Source: Macrocystis pyrifera
Lineage: Eukaryota > Sar > Phaeophyceae > Laminariales > Laminariaceae
Direction: 5' to 3'
Length of the DNA: 64,000 nucleotides
NCBI GenBank assembly: GCA_031763025.1
Contig: JASSKH010000024.1
Location: 10,190,087 to 10,254,086, forward strand
Part shown: positions 34,729 through 45,969 of the stretch, piece by piece
How the letters are laid out: each line of letters opens with the position of its first letter
Position numbering within the stretch: the stretch's first letter is position 1
Made by a program: the position numbers and the translations under genes
Notes under the pieces: generated by a model
Told to the model about the DNA's origin: nothing
The model's input: only the letters and a program-made list of their open reading frames with translations
The model's database searches: none

Positions 34729-34848
34729 ATGCTGAACGGGGAAGACACCCTAGATAGCTGGCGGCGGACACCTACCCTCTCGCACAGCAACGGAAAGCAC
34801 CCAGCCGGAGACCGCTCCAGCAGCACTGAAAGCCCCCTCTCGATCTGA
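34729..34848 (+). CDS. Coding-like segment directly after the previous one, other frame
   Basis: ATG 34729 to TGA 34846-34848, 39 residues (MLNGEDTLDSWRRTPTLSHS, NGKHPAGDRSSSTESPLSI), Ser-rich and hydrophilic. With 34460-34723 it may be one reading frame broken by a small indel, or two exons, but I see no intron signals in the 5-base gap. Confidence 0.25.
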   Translation: MLNGEDTLDSWRRTPTLSHSNGKHPAGDRSSSTESPLSI

Positions 34849-34954
34849 TTGGGGGCACTACCCCGTCAGAGTCTTTACTGTTCTTTCCAACCCGCGGAGG
34901 GCGTTTTTTGCGTTGGTCTCAAATATAATATCAGTGTCTACGTGTCCAACACTC

Positions 34955-35018
34955 TGTCCGGAAATCTAGGAACTATTATGTCACTCTTGGTACTGACTTA
35001 CAGTCCTTGTATTTCCGG
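34955..35018. mobile_element. Tiny inverted-repeat element (family C), copy 2
   Basis: GTCCGGAAATCTAGGAAC and GTCCTTGTATTTCCGGGC face each other. Same layout as 31837-31900. Confidence 0.5.
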
Positions 35019-35493
35019 GCATATTTTACGGGTCTGTCTCGGGCCGGGGACGGGGGTTTCGAGGTTCCAACCAGATCAGGCGGCCCTTCTGGACCCACGT
35101 CTGGTCTGGGACAATTTTGGCAGCACTACAAGAGTTAATATCGTGGAAGCCGAAAGCTGATCGTTTACGATACTTCAGCAATAGTACATACTGCAGCAAT
35201 ACCACAAACTGCTGCAGCTGGCTCGAGGGTGCTTCTATTCTGTTTTGCTGTGCTTCGGTTGGCCTGTTTTTTTTTGTTGCGTCGTCATACTCCCATTGTA
35301 CCGGTCGTTTATTTTCTTGTTTTCGTGTCATCTGCCACATCTCCTTCTGAGAGGCACGATTTTTTTTGTTTTTTTTTTTCGCCGAGTTATTATTTTCATC
35401 TGTTCACTGCAATGTTTCTCTCTTCTATAGAATGTAGAAGTACTGTCTGTGGTATCGAGTGTGTGTATTCTTCACAATAAACCATTATTTTTA

Positions 35494-35582
35494 CCCGTCG
35501 ACTTCCAGCACAACCCAGCAATGTCCGTGCCGAATCTTCAATCCTGATAGATAGACACAAACAAGTTCTGTGGTCGCGAAAC
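35494..35582 (+). repeat. Dispersed 90-bp repeat containing GTCGAC..CAGCACAAC
   Basis: CCCGTCGACTTCCAGCACAA, GTCCGTGCCGA and AAGTTCTGTGGTCGC recur at 48886-48980 (same strand) and in part at 36931-36985 (inverted). Weaker matches are at 33240-33310 and 37690-37795. Confidence 0.65.
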
Positions 35583-35870
35583 TAACGCCACAGAGATACT
35601 ACACTCTTGTTATGCAATAAGCAGAGTATACAATGTGAAGAAAACAACAATGTAATGACGTGTGGATAGACAGCTAGACAGCAGGGATTAGTGGTCCGGT
35701 GTCTGCTGCGCGCAAAAAATTGCGATATATGCGCGAATATATGCCCGAAAACCAAGGAACAAAGTGCGTTCAAACGCCTCCCGAACCTCGAAAAGGCGTG
35801 TATCGGGATCAAAACCTTTTCATAATTTGCTTTTGTTTTACTACATACAGGCGAATAGAAATAGGGCCTA

Positions 35871-35958
35871 TTACGGGGGACCATCGTAAATAGGACCTAC
35901 GGTACACACAAAAACCTATACATTTCCCCATGTTTACTAACGAATTCAAAACGGGGGC
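35871..35958 (+). mobile_element. MITE family A, truncated copy
   Basis: The left terminus TTACGGGGGACCATCGTAAA and the following AGGACCTACGGTACACACAA match the full copies. The right part is reduced to ATGTTTACTAACGAATTC and ACGGGGGC. Confidence 0.7.
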
Positions 35959-36494
35959 TAAAAAAAAAAAGTCGCCGAAGGCGATTTTGCATAATAATGT
36001 TGAATAAAATATTTCGCCCACGGCGAACAAAAAAGGCCGCAACATTTTCTTGGCCTGCAGCCAAAGAAATTGCGCACCCAAAATCACGTGTTGCGCTGCG
36101 CGCAACCAGGCCCTCCCTCCGCGGCTGTTGCGGAGAACGGCTATTGTGACCAAAATGTTGCGCTGCGCAACAGCGCAGCTAATTATATCCCTGATATATA
36201 CGTGGACAGGCACGACATGCACATTATATGAAAGAGGGAAAACAAGAGAAACAAAATCAAAGAAAGAAAAAAAAACAAATCGAAAGAGAACAGGTAAAAT
36301 ACAAGAAAAAACTGGTCGTGCGGAGGTGGCGGACACTCGAAAAAGAACGAGCTACTTTAGAAACAACACCACTACATATTGAACCGAGGGAAATAACAGG
36401 CCAACCGAACCACAACAAAGCTGTGCAACAGCAGCAGTGTACGTACTGCTGTATCTGTTTCTACTCGTGCAGTAGGTAGCAACCACAGACTCTA

Positions 36495-36925
36495 TCACGG
36501 GAGTCCAGTTAATGGGACCAAAAAATTGTTAGTAAAAATAGGTAAATATGTGAGATGGGTGTATCTCAGGTTCGACCTGGGTCTGCAGCAAGCTTCTCTT
36601 TCGGTAAGGTATAGCGTGGAGGACACGCCAGGTATAGGTGAGGCTCGGCACGGTCAGCCGAGCAGAAGTGATCATGAAACATGACGCAAGTCATTTCACA
36701 TGACAGTCATCAGCAATTACTTGGTGATGGAGGCTGGTAATTCCCCCGCCTCAACTATCATCAGATCTACGGAGATCTGCGGCCACTTTTAGTACAAGAG
36801 TCAATATCCACGATAACGGATGAACCACTGACTGCTGTAGAGTAACGACCTGAGACTCTCAAATATATAGGTTTTTATGTACACCATAGGTCCTACCAGG
36901 TACTAACTACTATGGACCTCCGTTA
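36495..36925 (-). mobile_element. MITE family A, inverted copy split by a 0.3-kb insertion
   Basis: The left side (36495-36550) carries the right half of the MITE in inverted orientation, ACGGGAGTCC..GGGACC then TTGTTAGTAAAAATAGG. The right side (36866-36925) carries the left half, ATATATAGGTTTTTATGT, CCATAGGTCCTA and ACTATGGACCTCCGTTA. Between them lie about 310 unrelated bases that include AGGTTCGACCTG, a B-box-like word. The right terminus also contains an inserted CCAGGTAC. Confidence 0.7.
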
Positions 36926-37559
36926 TAGGATTGTATAATCGGCACGGACACTGGTTGTGCTGGATGTCGACGGGTAGAGAGAACGAACACACACTACGTA
37001 CAGCAGCAGCACAAGTACCCCACCAGCTCACGAGCGCATGGGCATACGCAGTACGTGCGTTGATTGAATTCGGCCCGCCGCTCCGTAGCAAGAACTCCAA
37101 CCATGGATATTTTCCATCGGCGAGAAAGGCCCAAAAAACAACTGATATTCATTCAATAGCCGCCATTCCTTGCTGACGAAATCGACGGAAGGCATGGCCG
37201 GCAGCAGCAGCAGCAGCGCGATGCCTCGCATTCTCGCATCGCTTTGATTGGTGGCATAGCTGAAGGGAAATAAATATACGAAACACTTAAAGTGAGCATA
37301 AATACGAAATACCCAAACGATAGATCCTTTAGTTTCGGTCCTGTGTGGTACACGGTACACGTCCAAACGTCAAAAACTACCCGAGGAACGCAAGGCTGTG
37401 ACCTGTGACTTGTGACCTGTGACCTATGAGGCCGACACCGCAGCCCCGAGAGCCAATCGAACGGCGAACGAAGCGTTAGCGACGGAACACGCTGGTCGGC
37501 ACTGACTTTCACCAGCGTAAAAAAGAGACTGTTTGCGGATCACCAGTAGCCAGAAGCGT

Positions 37560-38100
37560 GCCTAGCTTCACGCGCGGGCGACGACATGGGCCAAGTACCC
37601 ATGTGACGTGTTACATGTCCTCGGCTCTGGATCAAAATCGGTCTTGAAGCATCGACCAGTCGGATCCCATTGTTGTTGTTGTTGTTGTCTTCACATTAAA
37701 TCGTCGTTTCTACCCAGCTTCATCAGTACACCCTGTGTCCGTCCTGATTCCTTATCCTAGAGAGATACTGATTCCGTGGTCACAGACTGTGAGACAAAGG
37801 AAGACCAAAAATAAAAAATGATCGCAAATTCAAGTGTCAAGCAAGTGAAATGCCAGCGTACCGGGTACGAGAACACAACAACACAAGCAGGACCAAAAAA
37901 TAAGAGCAAAAAGACAATAAAACAAAAAAAAAAAAAAAAAAAATTGAAAAGAAAACAGAATACAAAGGACGCAAGGACTTCAGAAAGGCTGCCAGACGGA
38001 CAGCATACGTACTCAGGAAGGACAGATATCTGCTGCGCGGACGAAGCGACACGAAAGAGAGGGAGCTACAGGCAACAGTCTATAAGAGCTAGTCGAACCG
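37560..38100. other. Intergenic, no gene seen
   Basis: Contains TTG and A runs (A20 at about 37923-37943) and a diverged copy of the 90-bp dispersed repeat near 37690-37795. The 3' end of the LINE lies at its right edge. Confidence 0.4.
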
Positions 38101-38167
38101 ATACCTAGCCACCCGATCTATCATTTCGTTTCTGCATTCGTCGACAGCTGTATCAGTACGGCTGCCC

Positions 38168-38189
38168 TTCCCCCCCCCCCCCCCCCCCT
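38168..38189. repeat. Poly-C/poly-G tract in the LINE 3' coding end
   Basis: About 20 C on the plus strand give a Gly run near the C terminus of the LINE frame. Probably slippage. Confidence 0.8.
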
Positions 38190-38794
38190 CCCGTTGTCGC
38201 CGTTCTTGGCGTCCTCAGCTGCGTGGCGTAGCCGTCTCCTCTGTGCCTCGTCCCTGTGCCACCTCGCCATGAAACAATCCGCCGCGTCGACGACCCCCCG
38301 GTACGACTTCCCGCTCTTCTCAGCCGCCCTCGGCCATAACACCGTTTCTACTCCGAACAGCAGAGGGGAGCTTTCCGTGGACCCCTCGGTGGCTTGGAAA
38401 ACCCTGAGGTCGTCTGCTAGACATTGGGCCCAGGTCTTTTCCGGTCGGCCTGGTCCTGGGTTCTCCCCACCAGCCATCGTCCCAAACATCACCCGACGGG
38501 TCAGCCGCTCATTGGTCGCCCGCTGTACGGCCCCCGCAAAAAGGAGGCGTCTTTTGCGGATGGTCGTCTCAACGCTCTCGCATTGTGCTTTTTTGAGGGC
38601 CTTGGCGTACGACATGAGGTGGTCAGTGCGTTGCCGGCGCTGGAAGCCAATGACCCGTAGGAGGAGTTTGTGGTGTGCCGTTCGGAGTTCAGCGAAGTGC
38701 TCCTGACCAAGAGTCCACGTCACGCACCCGTATAGAAGGGTCTCCATTACCTCGGCCTTTAGCATGCGCACTTTTAGAGTAAACGGGGCATCCT

Positions 38795-39790
38795 TCATAT
38801 CATAGAGTTCCCGTTCGAACCGATTGTAGCATATGCCCATGCGAGTCGGATCCGTCGTGTGATCTCTGGCATAATGTCAGCGCTTGCGACAAGACCGCCC
38901 AGATACAAAAACTGCGTCGTCTGTCTATGTCTCTGTCCCGCCGCTTCGATGACGAGTGGTGAGGTCTGGGGTGCCTGATTCGGTGTCCGCAGCAGCATGG
39001 TCTCCGTTTTCTTTTCGGATACGGTGAGACCTGCTGCTTCGAAAACGGTCACAACGACGGTCATCATCTTCGCAAGGCCTTCCGCCGACTTAGACACAAT
39101 GCCTGCATCGTCCGCGTACAGCATACCCCATACTGCCCTCCGTACGCAAGTTAGTGGGTCAACCTTCACCCCGTCCTCGCCGAGGTCCTCCTCGAGGTGA
39201 ACCAAGTTCCTCAAAATATCTGGGTCTTCACTGAAGCGTACCAGCACGGCGTGAATCACAGCAGCGAAGAAGACATTGAACAGAAGTGGTGACAAGACAC
39301 ATCCTTGCCGCAGCCCCTGAGTGACGTCGAACCATTCCGAGTGCTCGCCGTCATCCGTACGCACGCGGGCTCGCATGCCTCCGTGGAATTGGTGGATAAC
39401 GGTTAGCATCTTCTCTGGTACGCCGAAGGGTGCGAGCACCACCCACAGCAGCTCGCGGTCGACGGAGTCATATGCTTTCTGCAGGTCGATGAAGCACATG
39501 TACAGGGGGATTTTTCTAGCTCGTCCGAGTTCTTGCAGTCGGCGCACGACGAACAGCATGTCGACCGTTGATCGTGCTAGGCGAAAGACGCACTGTTCCT
39601 CGGGGAGTATCCCTTCGGCCTCGCAGTAGTTACTGAGGCGGGACGCGACTATTTTCAGCAAAACCTCGCCTGAATGGGCAACAAGCGAAATCCCCCGGTA
39701 ATTGTTGCAATCAGAGCGATCCTTCTTTTTATGAAGGACCTTAATGATCGCATCTTTCCATTGCTGGGGGACGTCACCCGTTTTCCACAC
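38795..39790 (-). pseudogene. LINE reverse transcriptase segment
   Basis: 331 codons of uninterrupted reverse transcriptase frame in the degenerate LINE. In this frame the D of [13 protein letters not shown] is near residue 102, [15 protein letters not shown] is at 158-172 and the YADD box at 225-228, so the catalytic aspartates are intact. Frameshifts separate it from the endonuclease upstream and from the C-terminal domain downstream. Confidence 0.9.
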
Positions 39791-40190
39791 GTTGACAAGT
39801 AAGTTGTGAAAGTACCGAATGAATTCGGGGTGGTCGATTTTCAGTAACTCGGCCGGAAGGATTCTGGTCCCACCGCTTTCCAGTTTGGCATACCCCGAAT
39901 TACCGCCGTCATATCATCCATGGTCGGTTCATCTCCAAGCGATGGTGCCAACGGCCGTTGTGGAAATAAAGCGCTGATGGTTGAGTCAAGCTTAGAAGAT
40001 TTCGTGGTCAAGAGGGTGCCGAAAAACCTCGCCCACCGTTCAAGAATGCGCACCTTCTCCCTTAGTAGCGTGCCATCCTCGTCCCGGATGAACTGCTCAC
40101 TTCTCGCCTTTCGACCGTCCAATCCCACCGTGCCCTTCAAGTGTTTGTAGAAACCCCCGCTGGTCGTTGTCGGCGAGCAGTCTCTCCGTT

Positions 40191-41455
40191 TCAGCAAGGT
40201 ACTCTTCGAAGTAGGCGTGCAACGCTGTATCTATCGCCCTTCGCAGATTCGTGCACGCCGTCCTCAGCGTCTTCCACGCGGTTTTGTCCTTGTTGGTGTG
40301 CATGACTCGACGGGCATCCTCCCTCGCATCCCATGCGAGTTGTATGGCGGCTGAGGTTTCCGCGGTCTCGCACCACCCGGGTTTGTGTGTGTTTCGTGGT
40401 GGGGGGGGGTACGTCTTTCGTCACTGCATCAAGAATAACTTCCACAAAGGATTCAGCCATTTCGGAGATACCGTTCGGTTGCGAGGGAAGGAAGGGAAGC
40501 TTTGAAAGGATCCGCGCCACGACTCGCTGCCTGCAATCTCCGTCGGATCGAAACTTCTGGCGGTCGAAAGGCCGAATTTTGTTTTTCGTTCGTACGTGTC
40601 TGTTGGGTGTGAAACGACCGTTGAGGCGGACCATCGCATATACGATATTATGGTCTGAATCCGCCTTGGCTGGGGGCGGAGGCTGGGGGTGGACCTTAAC
40701 ATCATGCACGCGTTGTCGGTGTGCTTGGCGGGGTAGGATGTAGCCAATCTGTTTTTGGTCGTTGCGGCTGCTGATGCCGTTCAACGTATGGGATATTCCA
40801 CCCTTGCGAGCGCCAAAAAACGTGTTGGTGAGAGCGAGCTTATTGTCTGAAGCGAATGCCAGCAGGCGTTTGCCGTTTATTGTTGAGCTCATCACGTCCG
40901 TACGCTCCAAGCACCCTACCGTCACCGCACCCTTCCATCCTCTTTCCAGTCCGTGCGTTTGCGTCTGCCAGCACGAACAGGCATTCCTTCGTTGGAATCT
41001 GCTCAACCATGTGCCCCAATTTTTTCCAAAACTCCTCTTTCATCTGTATGTTGAGGTTGGCTTCCGTTGGGGCATAGGCAACAACTAGGTTGACCGCAAT
41101 GCTTTCGCCAGTCAGCTCGAAGCGCATAGACAGAAGGCGTTCGTCAATTAATTGGTGGGTATAAACAGACTTACGGCATGTCGTTTCTTTCACTGCCAAA
41201 CCAACTCCGTATAGTCCTTGCCCGCCATCCGTGTCTTCTTGCCCAGAGCAGAAAACCCGGTATCCTGCTGCAGAAAAATTCGGTCTTCCCGGGTCTCCTT
41301 GTTTCCTGCAGGCCAACGAAGTCACAGTCCAGTTGTCGGGCCTTCGTCAGCACACACTCGGCATGCCCGCACCCGTTCTTCCCTTTCACAGCCACGGTAC
41401 GCACATTGTAGGTCGCTACCGTCACGAGTGCCGCCTTCTGTCTCGCGTGCTGCAA
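40191..41455 (-). pseudogene. LINE APE-like endonuclease, frameshifted
   Basis: Three overlapping frames together cover the exonuclease-endonuclease-phosphatase fold. The N-terminal part (TYNVRTV, LQETRR) shifts into the middle part (AYAPTE, ADANARTG) near 41320, then into the C-terminal part (SDHNIVYA) near 41000. All metal and catalytic motifs are recognisable, but no single frame is complete. Confidence 0.8.
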
Positions 41456-42049
41456 ACTTTGCTAGCCGACGCGAAGTCCGACCCCTCCGTCTTTTCTGTC
41501 TTTTTCTCCTTATTTTTCTTTGTATCACGATGTAGGCTCTCTGTTTTTTAGCCCGGTGAGTGCCTTCGTTTCCAATGGCTGGGTTCAGCCGTCCCAGCCC
41601 ATCCCCACCCCGACACTCTCGTCTGCGCTGTCGTGGTGTTTGCTTACCCACGCAATGCCCAGCCTCTCCTCTCCCCATGCTGTACCCATTACGCTCTCCG
41701 CTGTGGCGATGCTCCTCCTCTGCTGTTGGAACGAACTCCGCGGCATTGGGGTTGAAAATAAAAGTCATCGCCACCACCCGGCGCCGCCAGTAGTTCACCT
41801 ACCAGACCGCACGGGGTTCCTCTCTACCGAGCGAGGCTGGGGCTCATATGACCACCGGCAGACCGTCGTAGGTTCCGATGGGCTCCGGCCCACCCCGAGG
41901 TCGGGGCAGGCCGAAGAGCATTGCCAACACATACCAATATTATTTTTTCCAACTCTGGTGTATACTAATGCGTGGTATATATAGCAAAAACAGCATACTA
42001 TAGTAATATTAATAATGCGTGGTATATACAGCAACAGCAGCATACTATA

Positions 42050-42980
42050 GCAACAATCGGTTTTTCGGTTGACGAAAGAAAGCGAAACCGGAAAACCGAC
42101 TCGGTTTTTTCCCCTGCCCCCTGCCCCCTACCCCAATAACGCCTTCCTATCTGTATGGAAACCCCTTTATTATGTATAGATACGACACACGCTACACAGC
42201 CAGCCCACAGCCCAGAGCCAGCACGCAGCCCACATCCCGCAACAGCATGGTAGCATAGCACGGCACACAGAAGCATCAATGGCAGCAGGCAGCACCAGTC
42301 GCACAGGGCACAGGGCACGGTGCGCCGCGAGACTGCGACGGATAAATCATGTCGAGTGCAGACGGCAGTGCTGGCTTTTTCGCCCCCTGAACTGTCGCAC
42401 TGTCGCCCTCTGCCTACATTAATACTTGTTCGCGCTCACAGCCTTCCCTTGAGCAACGTAGATTTCTTCATGGCGTTAGCTGTATGCTGCAAGTTGTGTC
42501 TTCATAAAATGCTACGTAGTTACGTAACGACACATTATGCCATCTATGCTATGACAACCCAGCCAAGTACCCTCGCACAATCCTAATATTTATAAAGGTA
42601 TTTTTATGGTATTAATAGCAACTAACTAACTGATGTATCTCGGCTGTACCTGTAGTTATTGTTTGCTGCAGAATATAAGCACGTCTGACGTACCAGTATG
42701 TATGATAACGTATGTCGGCCTGCACCGTGTGACGCAGCAGACGCAAATACTGCAGGAAGGCGAGCTACCATATGGTCAGTCACAGTATGCCAACACATGC
42801 ATACCGAACCCTTCGAAAGACTGACCCATTTGGTTGGTTTTGACGAGAACCGACCGAGAAATGTTCGGTTTCGGGTTCGTTTTTGTTCGGTTTAACCGAC
42901 CGAAACCGACCGAGTTTATCAGGAAAAACCGAAAAAACCGGCCGAGCCACTTTTCAATTTCGGTTCACAACACTAAAGGA
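42050..42980. other. Intergenic with CGGTTT/AAACCG-rich patches
   Basis: Near 42058-42110 and 42838-42965 the sequence is dense in CGGTTT, ACCGA and AAACCG words on both strands, giving many small fold-backs. No exon seen. Confidence 0.4.
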
Positions 42981-43397
42981 CGCCACGTGGTCCAGCGTCA
43001 GACACAAGGCGCAAGGTAGGTGTCGTTGTTGAAGTGGTTCAAAAGTGGCCTGCGGTCATCGAGATTTTTCCCTTTGGTTGGGTGCGCTCGCGTTTCCAAC
43101 TTGCGTCATTCGTTAACCCGCCTACAGTGGAACTGCATACCCGCGTGTTTGGGGATAAAACTACTTGAAATGAGTGCAGGATACTTTAGCAGCATTGGGC
43201 TAGGCAGCGCTCATGTAAAGCTAGCCAAGGCCAACGATCCGCCAATCCAACGATTTATGTTGTCGCGTAGACGTCTGAGCCCCTCAATGAATATACCTAC
43301 AATGACCCTCAGCCTTTGAAATAATGGAAAAAAAGCTCTCCGAAAAAATGAGCCTTATCCGATCCGTTTTCGGTGGGCGGATTCATCCCGCCTCTGA

Positions 43398-43720
43398 CCG
43401 TCTTTCCGCGCGGTTTCTTCGACGGGGCGTTTGCCCTCCACGCCTGAACCGCCTGGCGTCGGAGGATCCACCCGCTCAGCGCCGTGGCGCCTGTGCGAAG
43501 CCTTGACGTTGAGATCTACGAAGGAATCTCCGAAAATCCCTGCCCTATCAGTGTTTTGGGCCATGGTCTCTCGACAGAGTGTACGCATTCGCGTGGTTCT
43601 TTCCGGCACGTCCTCTTCGACCTCCGACCATTGGGGAGGGATACCTACCCGGCCGGCGTCGCCATTGTGGGGGCCTGCGCGGGTGGCTATATCTGGGACA
43701 TCGATCGAACGCCCCGATAG
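43398..43720 (+). CDS. Hypothetical ORF, strand uncertain
   Basis: The plus frame from about 43449 to TAG 43718-43720 reads VRSLDVEIYEGISENPCPIS, VLGHGLSTECTHSRGSFRHV and GVAIVGACAGGYIWDIDRTP. It is protein-like, with a hydrophobic VAIVGACAGGYI patch near the end. The minus strand is also open (43355-43723, 122 residues, Arg/Glu-rich). One of the two may be a real exon; I cannot say which. No family recognised. Confidence 0.25.
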
Positions 43721-44091
43721 CACATGCTACCCAGGCTGAGTTGACAACTGCCATCCATCAAAAATTATAATTGAGAGATATATCGCATGTCACCTACAGC
43801 CAGCAACACTTATGGTGTGTACGCTATCGTACAGCGGCAGCTGCAGTGGAGCTGTGCTACATGGCTGCGCAGATGTACAGCTGTAGCAGGACTCCTACAG
43901 CAGCTGCTGTGACGGCACCTTTCTACGGAGCTCCGCTGTGTCGGCCATAGCGTACTCCCTGAGTTAGAAGTTACACCGCCTTTGTTCGTTTATAAAGGTT
44001 AGACCACGGAGTACCTTTGGACTCGATACGGCCTCCCGCCGATAACATCCTCCGGGGTTGGTCAAGCCCCTAATCAGCGCCCGGTTTTTCC

Positions 44092-44583
44092 TTCATATTG
44101 TCCCCCCTCCCTAGTCGTGCGTTCTTTTACTCAAGGGGTTTACTCCACGTTCGACTTTCTGGTCGAGTGTTCTTTTATCGTGGTTCTCTCCACTTGATTT
44201 CTCTTTTTCTACCCACGACAGAAAAAGCGGAAATACGACGTCTGGCGGGACTCGAACCCCGGACTTCTTTTGTTCGAAATATAAACGATAAACCACTGAG
44301 CTACTAAGTAGTGTTCGAAATATAATTGATAAACCACTGAGCTGCTCAGTGGTTTATCCTTTATATCTACTGAGTAGCTCAGTGGTTTATCGTTTATATT
44401 TCGAACAAAAGAAGTCCGGGGTTCGAGTCCCGCCAGACGTCGTATTTCCGCTTCTTCTGTCGTGGGTAGAAAAAGAGAAATCAAGTGGAGAGAACCACGA
44501 TAAAAGAACACCCGACCAGAAAGTCGAAAGTGGAGTAAACCCCTTGAGTAAAAGAACGCACGACTAGGGAGGGGGGACAATAT
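44092..44583. mobile_element. Head-to-head pair of tRNA-derived SINE units (near-perfect inverted repeat)
   Basis: The arms 44092-44305 and 44370-44583 are complementary with only about four mismatches. Each unit runs outward as A box TAGCTCAGTGG, B box GGTTCGAGTCC (44375-44385 and 44420-44430 on plus; 44293-44303 and 44248-44258 on minus), then CGCCAGACGTCG and a 140-base tail ending GGACAATATG. The A-to-B spacing fits a tRNA, but the acceptor and anticodon stems do not pair. The spacer between the units contains two further A-box-like pieces (CCACTGAGCTGCTCAGTGG, itself a palindrome). Degenerate heads flank the pair at 43980-44010 and 44603-44640. Confidence 0.8.
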
Positions 44584-44639
44584 GAAGGAAAAAGTCAGCG
44601 GTGACTGAGTAGCTCAGTGGTCTATCCTTTATAAACGAA

Positions 44640-45140
44640 CAGCCTTCTAGGATTCCGCCGCTTTTCCGTCAATCGGCAAGTAATCGACCGCACTCTGCCG
44701 CCTTTTCGAACGTTCACCATGGAGTGTGGAGCGCAAAGCTCTCAATCTCTGGGCATCGAGCCTCAGCCTCCTCCTCTACAGTATACGCCCATCACGCAGG
44801 TTTGCGACCGGCGGCCGTCCAGGCCGCCGGCGTAGCCCCTTGTACCGTTCTATGAACGTCTGCTGAGCGCCAATTGCCAAAAAACATTCGTCGTCAAGAG
44901 CTTTTGAGACCTCCGGAGAAAGAAATTCGCCTGGTCTGCCCTGACATTCTGGCATCTAACCAGAGGTCTGCTTGGTTGGTGTGCTGTGGGGTCGTCGTGC
45001 TTGAAAATACTCTAGGTCGTTGTGCGGGCACAAAAAAGGATCGTACGTGCGCGGGCAGATTTACGAGAGTTCCTAAAAAAACATACTACAGTATGTATGA
45101 TATGTTTGTGAAGTGCTGTTCCCTCACCGGGAGCACTCGA
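44640..45140. other. No supported gene
   Basis: A plus frame at 44874-45188 (104 residues) has no recognisable motif. I see nothing else. Confidence 0.35.
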
Positions 45141-45145
45141 CGTCA

Positions 45146-45410
45146 TTACCACCAGCAAATAGAAAGACAATTTAAGTACTTATTGTGAGCCTCGGTCGCA
45201 AAGGCAGTCAAGCTGCCCCCGACAGTGTTGTGCGTAATCTCGATATCGTATACGCCTAAGTTCATGATATACATGTTGCGCGCAACTGTTATATTATGCG
45301 CAACTGTTTTCAACGAGTTATTGGCGGGTCGAACGTACCCGTTGCAGTAACCAAACTCGCGAGCGCCGACCAAGCTGCGGTCGGTTACAAGGTCGAGGAC
45401 GATTGCGTAT
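45146..45410 (-). CDS. Candidate C-terminal exon, unknown
   Basis: The minus frame reads SLVGAREFGYCNGYVRPANN, SLKTVAHNITVARNMYIMNL and GVYDIEITHNTVGGSLTAFA before its stop. A plausible acceptor (ccttgtaaccgaccgcag, with a TAAC branch-like word) ends near 45375. Composition is convincingly protein-like, rich in Asn, Thr and Val. No family recognised. Confidence 0.35.
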
Positions 45411-45969
45411 GGACGATTGCGTGAGGAACACAAGCTTAAGACCGACACAACATCAATCGGCACCGCAGTCGTCCTGTAGTAGCGATGAATGGCAACAATT
45501 GCAGCTCACATGCGCCGAAACAAATCGGCGAAACAACGTTGCTCGTGAAACGAGACGGCCTGGTAGAGCAGAGCCGCCGGACCCACATCGCTACAGAGTG
45601 ATATTACACAAACAAATCAAAGGTGATATGTAGGGTTTTTGTATGCGCCACAATACAGCCGCAAGACAGACGCAGCTGATACATTCACACGATTTCCAGC
45701 CGACAACCGCCTAAAATACGTCCGACCAGGTGGACACCATCTGGTCTGCCGATGACAATTAATAGAAGGTTCTAAGAGGACCGTTCGGTGTTCTTAATAC
45801 AACGAAACCGTACGAGGTCCACCACTCCAATCAAAGGCGTGGCCGATCTCGCGTTCGGGGTTGATCGAGGAGGTCACTTTGGCGGCAAGCATCCAAGTAC
45901 CGAGCTTCTTCCCGCACGTAGACCCGTCTTTTTCAATTAGATGGGGACGAAAGGTATGGTCTGGGCTTG

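Larger units (their letters stand above)
38121..41930 (-). mobile_element. RTE-type non-LTR retrotransposon, degenerate
   Basis: One element on the minus strand, 5' end near 41930, stop at 38121. Its single ORF is split over at least five frames. APE-type endonuclease motifs appear in order: TYNVRTV and FVGLQETRR (41171-41455), VVAYAPTE and ADANARTG (40840-41325), SDHNIVYA (40191-41006). A linker follows (39841-40303). The reverse transcriptase (38795-39790) has [36 protein letters not shown] and the catalytic LYADDAG. The C-terminal part (38121-38840) has YGCVTWTL, a long helical region and GRPEKTW. The motif set and the absence of a zinc knuckle suit the RTE clade. It cannot move by itself. 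The proline- and arginine-rich 41456-41798 stretch is probably the 5' leader. There is no clear target duplication or poly-A tail. Confidence 0.9.

Noticed and set aside
35809-36336. 175-residue minus-strand frame
   Set aside because: It runs through a MITE remnant and GC palindromes; its C-terminal text is simply the translated MITE end, as at 47462-48088.
38997-41793. Plus-strand frames over the LINE
   Set aside because: Antisense of the LINE endonuclease and reverse transcriptase coding sequence.
33643-44640. Intact tRNA genes
   Set aside because: The A and B boxes are good, but acceptor and anticodon stems do not pair in any candidate.
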